NCBI RefSeq assembly: GCF_016462545.1
Contig: NZ_JAEMTA010000026.1
Coordinates: 1 to 64,000 of the forward strand
Reading direction: 5' to 3'
DNA from: Mycolicibacterium sp.
GTDB taxonomy: Bacteria; Actinomycetota; Actinomycetes; Mycobacteriales; Mycobacteriaceae
Length of the DNA stretch: 64,000 nt
The position numbers were made by a program, and so were the translations under genes. Below are positions 19,290 through 27,464 of the stretch, in pieces; the first letter of the stretch is position 1; each line of letters starts with the position of its first letter. Under the pieces are notes generated by a model, which was not told the origin of the DNA, searched no databases, and saw nothing but the letters and a program-made list of their open reading frames with translations.

Positions 19290-19768
19290 GGCCGTCGGTA
19301 GCTCAGGAATCGGTAACGGATACCGGCGGCATTGATCAGCCAGTCGCCCACGGCAGCGCTCCAGGACTCGTCGAGCAGCGGTGCGAGCGCGTCGTCGCCC
19401 TCCCGGGGCAACGTCACGTCCACCTCGGTGACCTCGCATCGGGTGGCCATCGGCAGCGCTAGCGCGTAGATCTGCGCGCCACCGATCACCCACGTCTCCT
19501 CGTCGGCCAACCCCTCCTCGAGGCTGCCCACCACCGTCGCTCCCGCGGCCACGTAGTCAGCTTGCCTGGTGACGACGACATTTCGGCGGCCGGGCAGTGG
19601 GCGCACCTTGGCGGGCAGCGATTCCCAGGTGAGCCGACCCATGACCACGGTGTGGCCCAGGGTGAGCTCCTTGAACCGGGCCTGATCCTCCGGCAGCCGC
19701 CACGGGATCCCGTTGTCGCGCCCGATGATCCCCGACGTCGACTGGGCCCAGATGAGTCCTACGGTCAT
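19286..19768 (-). CDS. dfrA: Dihydrofolate reductase
   Basis: This 160-aa DHFR has the family's N-terminal strand GLIWAQSTSGIIGRDNGIPW with its Met20-type loop, LPEDQARFKELT with Asp27 equivalent, MGRLTWESLP, and WVIGGAQIYALALP. It reduces dihydrofolate made by ThyA back to tetrahydrofolate with NADPH. It overlaps thyA by 4 bases at its start and the AlkZ-like gene by 4 bases at its end, so the three are translationally coupled. Confidence 0.97.
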   Translation of the reverse strand: MTVGLIWAQSTSGIIGRDNGIPWRLPEDQARFKELTLGHTVVMGRLTWESLPAKVRPLPGRRNVVVTRQADYVAAGATVVGSLEEGLADEETWVIGGAQIYALALPMATRCEVTEVDVTLPREGDDALAPLLDESWSAAVGDWLINAAGIRYRFLSYRRP

Positions 19769-20601
19769 ACCGCGACGGGAGCCTTGATCCCCGGGTGCGG
19801 ATCATAGTTCACGATCGCCACGTCGTCGTAGGTGTAGTCAAAGATCGAATCACGTTCTGCAAGAACGAGTTCCGGGTAAGCGCGCGGGTCGCGGCTCAGC
19901 TGCAACCGGACCTGGTCGACGTGGTTGTCGTAGATGTGGCAGTCGCCGCCGGTCCAGACGAATTCACCGACGCCAAGGCCAGCCTGTGCCGCCATCATGT
20001 GAGTCAGCAAGGCGTAGCTGGCGATGTTGAACGGCAAACCGAGGAACAGGTCCGCGCTGCGCTGGTACAGCTGGCAGGACAGCTTGCCGTCGGCGACGTA
20101 GAACTGGAAGAACGCGTGACATGGCGGCAAGGCCATCTGCGGGATCTCGCCGACGTTCCACGCGGAGACGATGTTGCGCCGCGAGTCGGGATCACGCTTG
20201 AGCAACTCGAGTGACGCGGTGATCTGGTCGACGTGCTCACCCGACGGCGTCGGCCAAGACCGCCACTGCACACCGTAGACGGGCCCGAGTTCACCTGTCT
20301 CGCTTGCCCATTCGTCCCAGATCGTGACGCCATGCTCCTGCAGCCAGCGCACATTGGAGTCGCCGCGCAGGAACCACAGCAGCTCGTAGACCACCGATTT
20401 GAGATGGACCTTCTTGGTGGTGATCAGCGGGAACCCCGCGGCGAGGTCGTAGCGCAGCTGGTGGCCGAACAGGCTGCGGGTGCCGGTACCGGTGCGATCG
20501 GCCTTGGGCGTACCCGTCTCGAGCACCAGGCGCAGCAGATCCTCGTACGGGGTTCGGAGGGCAGGAGCGGAGCGACCCGGGAGATCGGTCGGAGGCGGCA
20601 C
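19765..20601 (-). CDS. thyA: Thymidylate synthase (ThyA)
   Basis: The 278-aa enzyme has the catalytic cysteine in LPPCHAFFQFYV, the phosphate-binding Arg pair around DSRRNIVSAWN, and GGDCHIYDNHVDQV. It methylates dUMP using methylene-tetrahydrofolate, generating dihydrofolate for the adjacent DfrA. The GTG at 20601 adds about 15 residues before the conserved TPYEDLL start of M. tuberculosis ThyA; no closer start codon exists. TAAGCT at 20608-20613 is placed for a leaderless transcript beginning at this GTG. Confidence 0.96.
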   Translation of the reverse strand: MPPPTDLPGRSAPALRTPYEDLLRLVLETGTPKADRTGTGTRSLFGHQLRYDLAAGFPLITTKKVHLKSVVYELLWFLRGDSNVRWLQEHGVTIWDEWASETGELGPVYGVQWRSWPTPSGEHVDQITASLELLKRDPDSRRNIVSAWNVGEIPQMALPPCHAFFQFYVADGKLSCQLYQRSADLFLGLPFNIASYALLTHMMAAQAGLGVGEFVWTGGDCHIYDNHVDQVRLQLSRDPRAYPELVLAERDSIFDYTYDDVAIVNYDPHPGIKAPVAV

Positions 20602-20607
20602 TCGGTC

Positions 20608-20613
20608 AGCTTA
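20608..20613 (-). promoter_or_regulatory. Probable -10 element of thyA-dfrA operon (leaderless)
   Basis: On the minus strand TAAGCT ends 6 bases before the thyA GTG, so transcription would begin at or very near the start codon. No Shine-Dalgarno sequence precedes the GTG. Leaderless messages are common in mycobacteria; this case is an inference from spacing. Confidence 0.5.
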
Positions 20614-20630
20614 CGACGCCGACCGTCCAC

Positions 20631-20693
20631 CGTTGAGACGGCGCTCCGGGCGCGAGCTCCTCGCACATCCGCGCCGCCAGCGCAGTCTCAACG
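20631..20693. repeat. Palindromic repeat, family 2 copy A
   Basis: Arms CGTTGAGACGGCGCT and AGCGCAGTCTCAACG pair over 14 of 15 positions. A GC-rich middle shares CGAGCTCCTCGCA with copy B's CCAGCTCTTCGCA. It lies just upstream of the broken DUF559 gene. Copy B, in the same orientation, lies just at its end. Confidence 0.8.
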
Positions 20694-20696
20694 CCT

Positions 20697-21582
20697 GTGG
20701 ATGAATCGCCCGTCGACCCCGTGCGTCATGCCAGTCTGCGGCTCGTGGAGAGGGTCTTCGTGGGGAGCGAGGCGCTGGCGTGCGGTGCACTCACCCGCCA
20801 CGAGCTCCGGACGTCCTACCGTCGCGTGCTGCCCGACGTGTACGCCGCGAAACGAGCTGTCCTCACCCTCGAGGACAGAACCATCGCGGCGTGGCTGTGG
20901 TCCGGCCGCGAAGGCGTCGTCACGGGCCTGGCCGCCTCGGCGATGCTTGGCGCCAGGTGGGTCGACCGCGACGTGCCCATCGAACTGAACTGGGCCAACC
21001 ATCGGTCTCCCGACGGTGTCGTGACCCGCAACGACACTGCTGGATCGGGAGGTCGTAAGCCACGAAGCCATGGCGATCACCTCCGCCGAACGAACGGCGT
21101 TCGACCTGGCGCGGCGCGGACCGGTAGCTCAGGCGGTCGCCAGACTGGACGCGCTGGCCCGCGCCACCCACCTCGAGGTCGACGACGTGCGCTCGCTGGC
21201 GCTACGGCATCCACACGTCAAAGGTCTGAGGCAGATGGACCGCGCCCTCGATCTCGTCGACGCGGGCGCCGAATCGCCGCAGGAGACCAGGTTGCGGCTG
21301 ATCCTCGTGGACGCGGGGCTTCCCAGACCCCAGACCCAGATACCGGTCGCCGGACCTGACGGCCATCCGCGCTACTACCTCGACATGGGTTGGCCGGACC
21401 TCATGGTCGCCGTCGAGTACGACGGCAAGCACCACACCGACCGTTCCGTCTACACGAGGGACATCATCCGTCTGGAGTACCTCAACTCGATCGGGTGGAT
21501 CATCGTGCGGGTCGTCGCCGAACACCGTCGGGCCCAGATAGTGCACAGAGTGCGCCAGGCCCGCGAGTTGAGACGGCACTGA
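20697..21582 (+). pseudogene. Frameshifted DUF559/AbiEi-antitoxin-like protein gene
   Basis: Two frames together encode one protein of about 295 aa. The first (from GTG 20697, MDESPVDPVRHASLRLVERV) runs to about 21040 and carries an N-terminal region like AbiEi-type antitoxins (LTRHELRTSYRRVLPDVYA). The second continues with REVVSHEAMAITSAERTAFD and ends at 21582. It carries a Vsr-like DUF559 nuclease region with VEYDGKHH and IIVRVVAEH. The join needs a one-base deletion or a two-base insertion near 21045, so the gene is broken or the sequence has an error. The stop lies inside repeat B. Such genes occur in many scattered copies in mycobacteria. Confidence 0.78.
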
Positions 21583-21627
21583 CGGCGCCAGCTCTTCGCA
21601 GGTTCTCGCCAGCAACGCAGTCTCAAC
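21566..21627. repeat. Palindromic repeat, family 2 copy B
   Basis: It starts GTTGAGACGGC (21567) and ends CGCAGTCTCAAC (21626). Ends are inverted repeats of each other, and the element is about 60 bases like copy A at 20631-20693 and in the same orientation. The last codons and stop of the DUF559-type gene lie within its left arm, so element and gene are physically joined. Confidence 0.8.
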
Positions 21628-21663
21628 GCGATGTGTCCAGCGCGCAGGAGTAGAACGGAGGCC

Positions 21664-22401
21664 ATGCCGACGATCACCGACACCATCGCCACCCCCGACG
21701 GAACCTGTCCCGTCACGCTCGCCACCCCCGAGGGCAACGGCCCCTGGCCCGGCGTCGTGATGTATCCGGACGCGGGCGGCGTGCGCGCCACGTTCGACGA
21801 GATGGCCGCCACGTTGGCCGGCTACGGATATGCCGTGCTCGTGCCCGACGTGTACTACCGCGACGGGAACTGGGCGCCCTTCGACATGGCGACGGTGTTC
21901 GGCGACGACGGTGAGCGCAAGCGGCTGTTCGGCATGATCTCCAAGGTCACCCCGGACATCATGGCAAGCGACGCCGTCGCATTCTTCGACTACCTGGCGT
22001 CGCGCCCCGAGGTCAGCGGCACGGCGTTCGGCACCACCGGCTACTGCATGGGCGGGCGCACCTCCCTGGTGGTCGCGGGCCGGGTACCCGAGCGGGTGGC
22101 AGCGGCGATGTCATTCCACGGCGGCGGCCTGGCCTCCGACGATCCCGGGAGCCCGCACCTGCTGGCCGGCGAGATCCGCGCCGCGGTGTATGTCGGCGGA
22201 GCCGAGGGCGACGCGTCGTTCACCGCCGAGCAGGCCGATACCCTCGACAAGGCACTGACCGCGGCTGGCGTCGAGCACACGATCGAGTTCTATGCCGCCG
22301 CACACGGTTTCGCGGTGCCCGACAACGCGCCCTACGATCCGGCCGCCGCGCAACGGCACTGGGACGCGATGGAGAGAGTCTTTGGCGAGCAACTCGGCTG
22401 A
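21664..22401 (+). CDS. Dienelactone hydrolase family protein
   Basis: This 245-aa alpha/beta hydrolase has the dienelactone-hydrolase nucleophile motif GYCMGGR with Cys128, an Asp in the region after strand 7 (GAEGDASFT), and the catalytic His in AAAHGFAVPD. The position matches Rv2765 after thyA-dfrA. Family members cleave dienelactones or other small esters; the physiological substrate is unknown. ATG 21664 follows AACGGAGG at good spacing and is preferred over an in-frame ATG at 21631 inside the repeat-flanking region. Confidence 0.85.
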   Translation: MPTITDTIATPDGTCPVTLATPEGNGPWPGVVMYPDAGGVRATFDEMAATLAGYGYAVLVPDVYYRDGNWAPFDMATVFGDDGERKRLFGMISKVTPDIMASDAVAFFDYLASRPEVSGTAFGTTGYCMGGRTSLVVAGRVPERVAAAMSFHGGGLASDDPGSPHLLAGEIRAAVYVGGAEGDASFTAEQADTLDKALTAAGVEHTIEFYAAAHGFAVPDNAPYDPAAAQRHWDAMERVFGEQLG

Positions 22402-22408
22402 GCGCCTT

Positions 22409-22433
22409 GGGGCAGACCCGTTTTGCCTGCCCC
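22409..22433 (+). terminator. Hairpin after dienelactone hydrolase gene
   Basis: GGGGCAG (22409-22415) and CTGCCCC (22427-22433) form a 7-bp stem with an 11-base loop containing TTTT, 8 bases after the stop codon. There is no following T-run, as is usual for mycobacterial hairpin terminators. Confidence 0.5.
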
Positions 22434-22458
22434 TTACCCGGTAGGCGACGATTGACCG

Positions 22459-23385
22459 GTGTATGACCAGGCCACCGGCAACGAACCGGATCTTCAGGAC
22501 CCCGCAGACCCCGGATTTCGCATCGACCCGGTCCTCGCCAGAAGCTGGCTCCTGGTCAACGGCGCTCAGTACGACCGGTTCGTCCCCGCTGCACGCTCCC
22601 GCGCCGACATCGTCGTACTCGACATCGAGGACGCGGTAGCTCCCAAGGACAAGGACGAAGCCCGCGACAACGTGCGCCGGTGGCTCGACCAGGGCAACGA
22701 CGACTGGGTCAGGATCAACGGCTTCGGCACCCGCTGGTGGGCCGACGATCTCGACATGTTGGCCCGCACGTCGGTCGGCGGGGTGATGCTCGCGATGGTC
22801 GAGTCGGTCGACCACGTCATCGAGACCGCGAAGCGTCTGCCCGACGTGCCGATCGTCGCGCTCGTCGAGACCGCCCGCGGCCTGGAACGCATCACCGAGA
22901 TCGCCGCGACCAAGGGCACGTTCCGGTTGGCTTTCGGCATCGGCGACTTCCGCCGCGACACCGGTTTCGGCGACAACCCGGCAACGCTGGCCTACGCGCG
23001 GTCACGCTTCACGATCGCGGCCAAGGCAGCCCACCTGCCGAGCGCCATCGACGGACCGACCATCGGTTCGAGTGCGCTGAAGCTCATCGAGGCCAGCGCC
23101 GTCTCGGTCGAGTTCGGCATGACGGGCAAGATCTGCCTCACGCCCGACCAGTGCCCGTCGGTGAACGAGGGACTCTCCCCTTCGCAGGACGAAATCAGTT
23201 GGGCCAAGGAGTTCTTCGCCGAGTTCCAGCGCGACGGCGGCGAGATCCGCAACGGCTCAGACCTGCCCCGCATCGCCCGTGCCACCAAGATCTTGGACCT
23301 GGCCAAGGCCTACGGGATCCACTCATCGCAGTTCGGCGACGATCCCGACCACGTCCCCGCTCCGTCGGACACCTACCACTACTGA
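22459..23385 (+). CDS. CitE-like HpcH/HpaI aldolase-lyase family protein
   Basis: The 308-aa TIM-barrel protein of the citrate-lyase beta/malyl-CoA lyase family is recognised by SRADIVVLDIEDAV (metal-binding Glu/Asp), the substrate Arg region WVRINGF, VALVETARGLERI with a metal Glu, and FGIGDFRRDTG. Stand-alone members cleave or form C-C bonds in malyl-, citramalyl- or similar CoA thioesters with Mg2+. Substrate cannot be set here. The start is the GTG at 22459. Its end overlaps the convergent membrane-protein gene by 7 bases. Confidence 0.82.
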   Translation: MYDQATGNEPDLQDPADPGFRIDPVLARSWLLVNGAQYDRFVPAARSRADIVVLDIEDAVAPKDKDEARDNVRRWLDQGNDDWVRINGFGTRWWADDLDMLARTSVGGVMLAMVESVDHVIETAKRLPDVPIVALVETARGLERITEIAATKGTFRLAFGIGDFRRDTGFGDNPATLAYARSRFTIAAKAAHLPSAIDGPTIGSSALKLIEASAVSVEFGMTGKICLTPDQCPSVNEGLSPSQDEISWAKEFFAEFQRDGGEIRNGSDLPRIARATKILDLAKAYGIHSSQFGDDPDHVPAPSDTYHY

Positions 23386-23843
23386 CCGCGTTCGGCGCGG
23401 AGACCTCGTGCGTAGGTGCGGATGGCGCGCAGTAGTCCGCGACCGGCGTAGATGCCTGCCGCAACCGAGACCGCGATCATCACCACGAACATCACCCAGT
23501 AGTTGCTGCGGGTGTGGTCGGTGTTCCACCAGATGATCGTGAACAGGATCGCGCAGACGAACACGACGATGTCCCGCCAGTTGCCTCGGTAGGACGCTGC
23601 GATCTCGAGCATCGATCGCTGCTTGTCGACGGCGGCGATCATGTCGTCGATACGGATGTCGATCACGCGTTGGAGTTCGGCACGGCGTTCGACCTGCTCC
23701 GGTGGGAGTAACTCCAACAACTCCATGTCCTGTTTGACCACGGCGCGGATGTCGGGGCCGCGCAGGTTGCCCGCGACCACGCCGAGCAGCGCGCCGCCGG
23801 CGATGGGCGCTCCGGCCAGGGCGATGTCGGCGATACCAGCCAT
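23379..23843 (-). CDS. Conserved membrane protein of unknown function
   Basis: The 154-aa protein has a glycine-rich hydrophobic N-terminus (IALAGAPIAGGALLGVVAG). A charged helical middle follows, and then two strong transmembrane segments around residues 92-108 (IVVFVCAILFTIIWW) and 115-135 (YWVMFVVMIAVSVAAGIYAG). A basic tail ends it. ATG 23843 is chosen; the frame runs further upstream but with out-of-character Arg-rich sequence. No family recognised. It follows the flavoprotein gene by 92 bases on the same strand. Confidence 0.65.
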   Translation of the reverse strand: MAGIADIALAGAPIAGGALLGVVAGNLRGPDIRAVVKQDMELLELLPPEQVERRAELQRVIDIRIDDMIAAVDKQRSMLEIAASYRGNWRDIVVFVCAILFTIIWWNTDHTRSNYWVMFVVMIAVSVAAGIYAGRGLLRAIRTYARGLRAERGQ

Positions 23844-23935
23844 CCGTGACTCCTTCGTCGATTCACCTGCGGAACTAGACCGTAGCCGAGCGGTTCGCAA
23901 CGAATCCTCACATCCGCGTGCCCTGTGGCCTCGCG

Positions 23936-24391
23936 TCAGTCCATGAGCGTCGCGGCGACCGTCGCGCCCAAATTCCAGCACGCCTCGAGGTCGGCCTTCG
24001 CCGGTTTGCCCGAGACCACCACGTGCCCGGTGGCCTTTTCCCAACCCAGTCCAGCGGTGATGCCGTCCACGGCGCGCGCGGCTCCCTCGGTGCCCTCGTT
24101 GCCGTGCAGGTAGAGGCCGAATGGTCGGCCGCGTGTCGAATCCAGACACGGGTAGTAGCAGACGTCGAAGGCGTGCTTTAGCGCACCGCTCATGTAGCCA
24201 AGGTTGGCGGGTGTACCGAGGACGTAGCCGTCGGCCTCCAGCATGTCGGTCGGGGCAACCGAAAGCGCCGGTCGCCGAATCACTTCCACGCCCGTGATCT
24301 CGGTATCGGTCGCACCGGCCAGCACCGCTTCGAACATCTCCTGGGTGTGCGGGGAGGGCGTGTGGTGGACGATCAGCAGGGTCTTCGTCAG
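23936..24391 (-). CDS. Flavodoxin/NADPH-dependent FMN-reductase-like protein (Rv2771c-type)
   Basis: The 151-aa flavodoxin-fold protein has TLLIVHHTPSPHTQEM as the FMN phosphate loop and YVLGTPANLGYMSGALKHAFD as the second flavin-binding loop. It closely resembles Rv2771c, which lies near dapB in M. tuberculosis. No ATG, GTG or TTG fits: the best start is CTG at 24391 (CTG ACG AAG), 5 bases after GGAGG and 10 bases after the stop of the FUSC gene. The next ATG would remove the FMN loop. Role is unknown. Confidence 0.78.
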   Translation of the reverse strand: MTKTLLIVHHTPSPHTQEMFEAVLAGATDTEITGVEVIRRPALSVAPTDMLEADGYVLGTPANLGYMSGALKHAFDVCYYPCLDSTRGRPFGLYLHGNEGTEGAARAVDGITAGLGWEKATGHVVVSGKPAKADLEACWNLGATVAATLMD

Positions 24392-24401
24392 CTGAGCCTC
24401 C

Positions 24402-26366
24402 TCAGGTCGTCGAGGTGCGGTCGGTCGCCTTCGCCCCGGGGGTATCCAGAGGCGTCGCTCCCACCGCTTCCCCGCACATACTGTCCAGCACGCGCGCAAT
24501 ACGCTGCAATTCCCGTCCGATCGGCCCGTCCGCGCCTGCCGTCTGGACCGGATCGCGCTGGGAGTCAGTCTCCGAGCGCACTGCCTGCAGCCTGCGCGAC
24601 AGCGCCTCGAGGTCCTCGCGGACGACGGCGTCACGGACCGCGCCCGGATCTGCGGAGAACTCCCGGGCCAGCTGTCGCGCCGAGCGGCCCAACGCGGTGA
24701 GCATCACTACGCGGTGACGCCGTCGGCCCGAGCCGAGCCCGGGGAAGGGTCGTGCGAGCGGTTCGGCGGCCAGGCGTAGGTCGTGAGTCTTCTGCTCGAC
24801 GGCGCGGGCGTCGTCGCGCAGGGCCCGCGGCGAGTGGTCGGCGTCCGGGTCGGCGAGCTTGTCGGCGAATTCCTGGAGTGCCTCGAGAAGGTCTTCCTCG
24901 GACTCCTGGATCTTGTCCCGTGAGCTCGTCGGGAAGACGAGCATCGCCGCCAGCCCGCCGAGCGCGACGCCGATCGCCGTCTCCACCACGCGCAGTTCCA
25001 GCACCTGATCGCTGAACTGGCCCATCAGGTCGTAGATGATCGCGAGGATCGTGGTGATCCCCGCCATGGCAAGGGTGTAGGAGACGCCGAACAGATAGAG
25101 CGACACGAAGACGCCGACGCCCAGCAGCACGAGTTGCGCGGTGACCTGACCACTGACGGCGCTACCCAACGCCATGCCGGCGGCGGCACCCAGCGTGGTC
25201 CCCAGTAGCCGCTCGGATCCGCGCACCACGCTCTCGGCAGCGGTCGCCGGACGGGTGAAGACGACGAAGGCGCCAATCGCTGCCCAGTACCACCGCTGGG
25301 TGGAGACCAGCAGACCGATTGGCACGGCCAAGCCGGTGGCGACAGTCGCCTGCAGGGCCTTGCGGCCGTCCGGGGACAGCCAATCACGCTGCGCGTCATC
25401 GTCATCGTCATCGTCATCGTCATTGCCGTCGTCGGCGCCGTCGTCCTCGGCGGAGTCCGGCTCGCCTTCGCCGTCGTCGGGGCGCGCCGCCCGCCCAGCC
25501 TCGCGAAGCTCGACGACGATCTGGGACAGTTCGTCACCGGACTCGGCCAAGTCTGCAGCGCCTTCGCCGTGTACAGCACGTTCACCGAGTGCCTCGGCCG
25601 CCAACGTCGCGTGAAGAATGAGATCGTGCAAGCGCAGCGAGGCCTCATCGTCGGACTGGCCGAGTTGGGTATCGATCGCCAGCTCCGTCTCGCGCAGCCC
25701 AAGAATGCTTCGGCGCAGGCGATTTCGGCGCTTACCGTCGATACCGTCGTCACCCTCGCGAATCACCATCTCGGTCACGCGGCGAACCTGACCGACCCGG
25801 GTGATGAAGGCGTCAATCGTGCGGCGTAGGTCGCCGACCGGCCTCTCGGGCACGAGGACTTCCTTGACGAGGGCAGCGGTCAGTGCGCCACAGCCGATCG
25901 CAAGCGCCGTCCACCACAGGCTCGCCGCGGGGACGCGCAGGAAGATGGCCATGAAGTAGGACATGAAGCCGAGCATGCCCAGCGCCGTTCCCCGCTGACC
26001 GTAGCGTTGCGCGTAGGTCGCGACACCTGCTGCGGCGACGAAGACGACGTGGCTGAGTCCGTTCGCATCGAACAGCAGGCTGCCGAGCGCGACCCCACCA
26101 AAAGCACTGAGCACGCCGAGGCCAAGCGTGGTCATTCTGCCGCGCAGTGACTCGTCGTTGACGGCCATGGTGCCGATCATCGCGACGATCACCCCGGGGG
26201 CCGCGGGTAACACGGACTGGTCGAGCAGCCGGGCGAGCAGCGCCACCGCACCGACTGCGCCTCCCACGGCGAGCGTTCCGCGGGCGGCCATGCGCAGACG
26301 CTGGTGCGACGGATCCGAGGCGACGATGCGAGCGCCACCTCTCTCCAACATCCTCATCAGCCGCAC
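24402..26366 (-). CDS. FUSC-family inner-membrane transporter-like protein
   Basis: The 654-aa protein has two sets of about six transmembrane segments, each followed by a cytosolic region, the layout of the FUSC/YccS/aromatic-acid-exporter family. The central cytosolic part contains an acidic run (DDGNDDDDDDDDDAQRD) encoded by a hexanucleotide repeat at 25395-25424. Such proteins are thought to export aromatic or other organic acids. The first start is GTG 26366; ATG at 26357 or 26351 are also possible. It is divergent from a TetR gene, which probably regulates it. Confidence 0.78.
   Translation of the reverse strand: MRLMRMLERGGARIVASDPSHQRLRMAARGTLAVGGAVGAVALLARLLDQSVLPAAPGVIVAMIGTMAVNDESLRGRMTTLGLGVLSAFGGVALGSLLFDANGLSHVVFVAAAGVATYAQRYGQRGTALGMLGFMSYFMAIFLRVPAASLWWTALAIGCGALTAALVKEVLVPERPVGDLRRTIDAFITRVGQVRRVTEMVIREGDDGIDGKRRNRLRRSILGLRETELAIDTQLGQSDDEASLRLHDLILHATLAAEALGERAVHGEGAADLAESGDELSQIVVELREAGRAARPDDGEGEPDSAEDDGADDGNDDDDDDDDDAQRDWLSPDGRKALQATVATGLAVPIGLLVSTQRWYWAAIGAFVVFTRPATAAESVVRGSERLLGTTLGAAAGMALGSAVSGQVTAQLVLLGVGVFVSLYLFGVSYTLAMAGITTILAIIYDLMGQFSDQVLELRVVETAIGVALGGLAAMLVFPTSSRDKIQESEEDLLEALQEFADKLADPDADHSPRALRDDARAVEQKTHDLRLAAEPLARPFPGLGSGRRRHRVVMLTALGRSARQLAREFSADPGAVRDAVVREDLEALSRRLQAVRSETDSQRDPVQTAGADGPIGRELQRIARVLDSMCGEAVGATPLDTPGAKATDRTSTT
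25395..25424. repeat. Hexanucleotide repeat (GTCATC)5 in the FUSC gene
   Basis: Five tandem copies of GTCATC, the last with a C-to-T change, encode an Asp run in the cytosolic linker of the FUSC protein. Because the unit is six bases, gain or loss of copies changes the linker by two Asp without shifting the frame. Confidence 0.85.
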
Positions 26367-26396
26367 GGTCGACAGTTACCCGCTCGACCGCACCGT

Positions 26397-26411
26397 GAAA
26401 CAGATTGTTTC
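26397..26411. promoter_or_regulatory. Candidate TetR operator between FUSC and TetR genes
   Basis: GAAACA-GAT-TGTTTC is a perfect 6-bp inverted repeat 31 bases before the TetR ATG and 30 bases before the FUSC start. In this position it could control both divergent genes. This is the usual arrangement for TetR-regulated exporters; the pairing is an inference. Confidence 0.55.
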
Positions 26412-26441
26412 GCCAAGCGCCCCGGCGGCAATGACACCACC

Positions 26442-26990
26442 ATGACCCCATCCGGTCGCGATCTACTCGCGGTCGCCGCCCAGGCGCTTGCCGACGACCC
26501 GGCGGCATCGATGGCCGACATCGCCGTCGCAGCAGGCGTGGGCCGGGCAACCGCCTGGCGCCACCTCGGTTCCCGCGAGCGCCTGCTCACTGAGCTCTAC
26601 GTCCGGTCGCTCGCCGAGACGCGTGACGCGTTGGCAGCCACGTTGGGGCCCGATCCACACGTCAACCCGGACGTCGCCGCCGCTGTCGTCGACGCGCTCG
26701 GCGCGATCGGAGATCGCTATCGCGCGCTGCGTCAGTTGCGTCCGGTCGACGACCGCACGCGCAAAGAGGTTGCCGTAGTGCTGCGCCCGCTTCGCGATGG
26801 CATCGTCAACGGCCAACGCGCCGGGCATCTGCGCGACGACATCACGCCGGAACTGACCATCAGCCTGCTCACCGGTGTGGTGGCCGCAGCATTGGACCCG
26901 CGTGCCAACATGCCGGATGCGTCCCGAGCGCTGCGCGACGCGGGCCGAGTACTCGCCGACGGCCTGCGGCCGCGACCGACGTCGTGCTGA
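26442..26990 (+). CDS. TetR-family transcriptional regulator
   Basis: The 182-aa protein has an N-terminal helix-turn-helix (ASMADIAVAAGVGRATAWRHL) typical of TetR regulators and a helical ligand-binding C-terminal domain. ATG 26442 is used; the frame is open further upstream inside the operator region. It lies divergent from the FUSC membrane protein with a palindrome between, so it most likely represses that gene and itself. The ligand is unknown. The stop abuts the convergent gene at 26991. Confidence 0.82.
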   Translation: MTPSGRDLLAVAAQALADDPAASMADIAVAAGVGRATAWRHLGSRERLLTELYVRSLAETRDALAATLGPDPHVNPDVAAAVVDALGAIGDRYRALRQLRPVDDRTRKEVAVVLRPLRDGIVNGQRAGHLRDDITPELTISLLTGVVAAALDPRANMPDASRALRDAGRVLADGLRPRPTSC

Positions 26991-27464
26991 TCACGAGCGT
27001 CCCTGCATCTCGACGGCCTTGCGCATGGTCTCCCTGGCGCGGCCCCGGTCGCCCGCGTAGTCGTAGGCGCGGGCCAGCCGGTACCAGCGACGCCAGTCAT
27101 CGGGGTGTTCCTCGACCTCGGCACGCACCGTCGCGAACAGTTGGTCGGCGGCGTCGCGTTCGATGCGACCGGACGGCCGCCGCGGCAGCGCACTGACGTC
27201 GAGTTCCATGCCCTGTTCACGGGCCAGTCGGGCGAGCCTCTGATGCGCGAAACCCGCTCGGAGAGTGGCGATCATGGCCCACAGCCCGATCACCGGCAGG
27301 AGGAACACTGCCACCCCGAGGCCGATGGCGGCCGGGCGGCCCGACGAGATCATGATGACACCGGCGCGACCGAGCAGGACGAAGTAGACGACCATCGCCA
27401 CGCACATGAAGCCGATCAGCAGCTGGATGCGCAGCGCGCGCGAACCCGCGTCCCCGTGCTTCAC
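26991..27464 (-). CDS. Membrane protein with C-terminal TPR-like region (Rv2772c-type)
   Basis: The 157-aa protein has two transmembrane segments (residues about 12-33 and 47-66) and a cytosolic part. The cytosolic part ends in a TPR-like motif (DDWRRWYRLARAYDYAGDRG, then RARETMRKAVEM). It lies directly downstream of dapB and overlaps it by 4 bases, as Rv2772c does in M. tuberculosis. Function is unknown. Confidence 0.75.
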   Translation of the reverse strand: MKHGDAGSRALRIQLLIGFMCVAMVVYFVLLGRAGVIMISSGRPAAIGLGVAVFLLPVIGLWAMIATLRAGFAHQRLARLAREQGMELDVSALPRRPSGRIERDAADQLFATVRAEVEEHPDDWRRWYRLARAYDYAGDRGRARETMRKAVEMQGRS

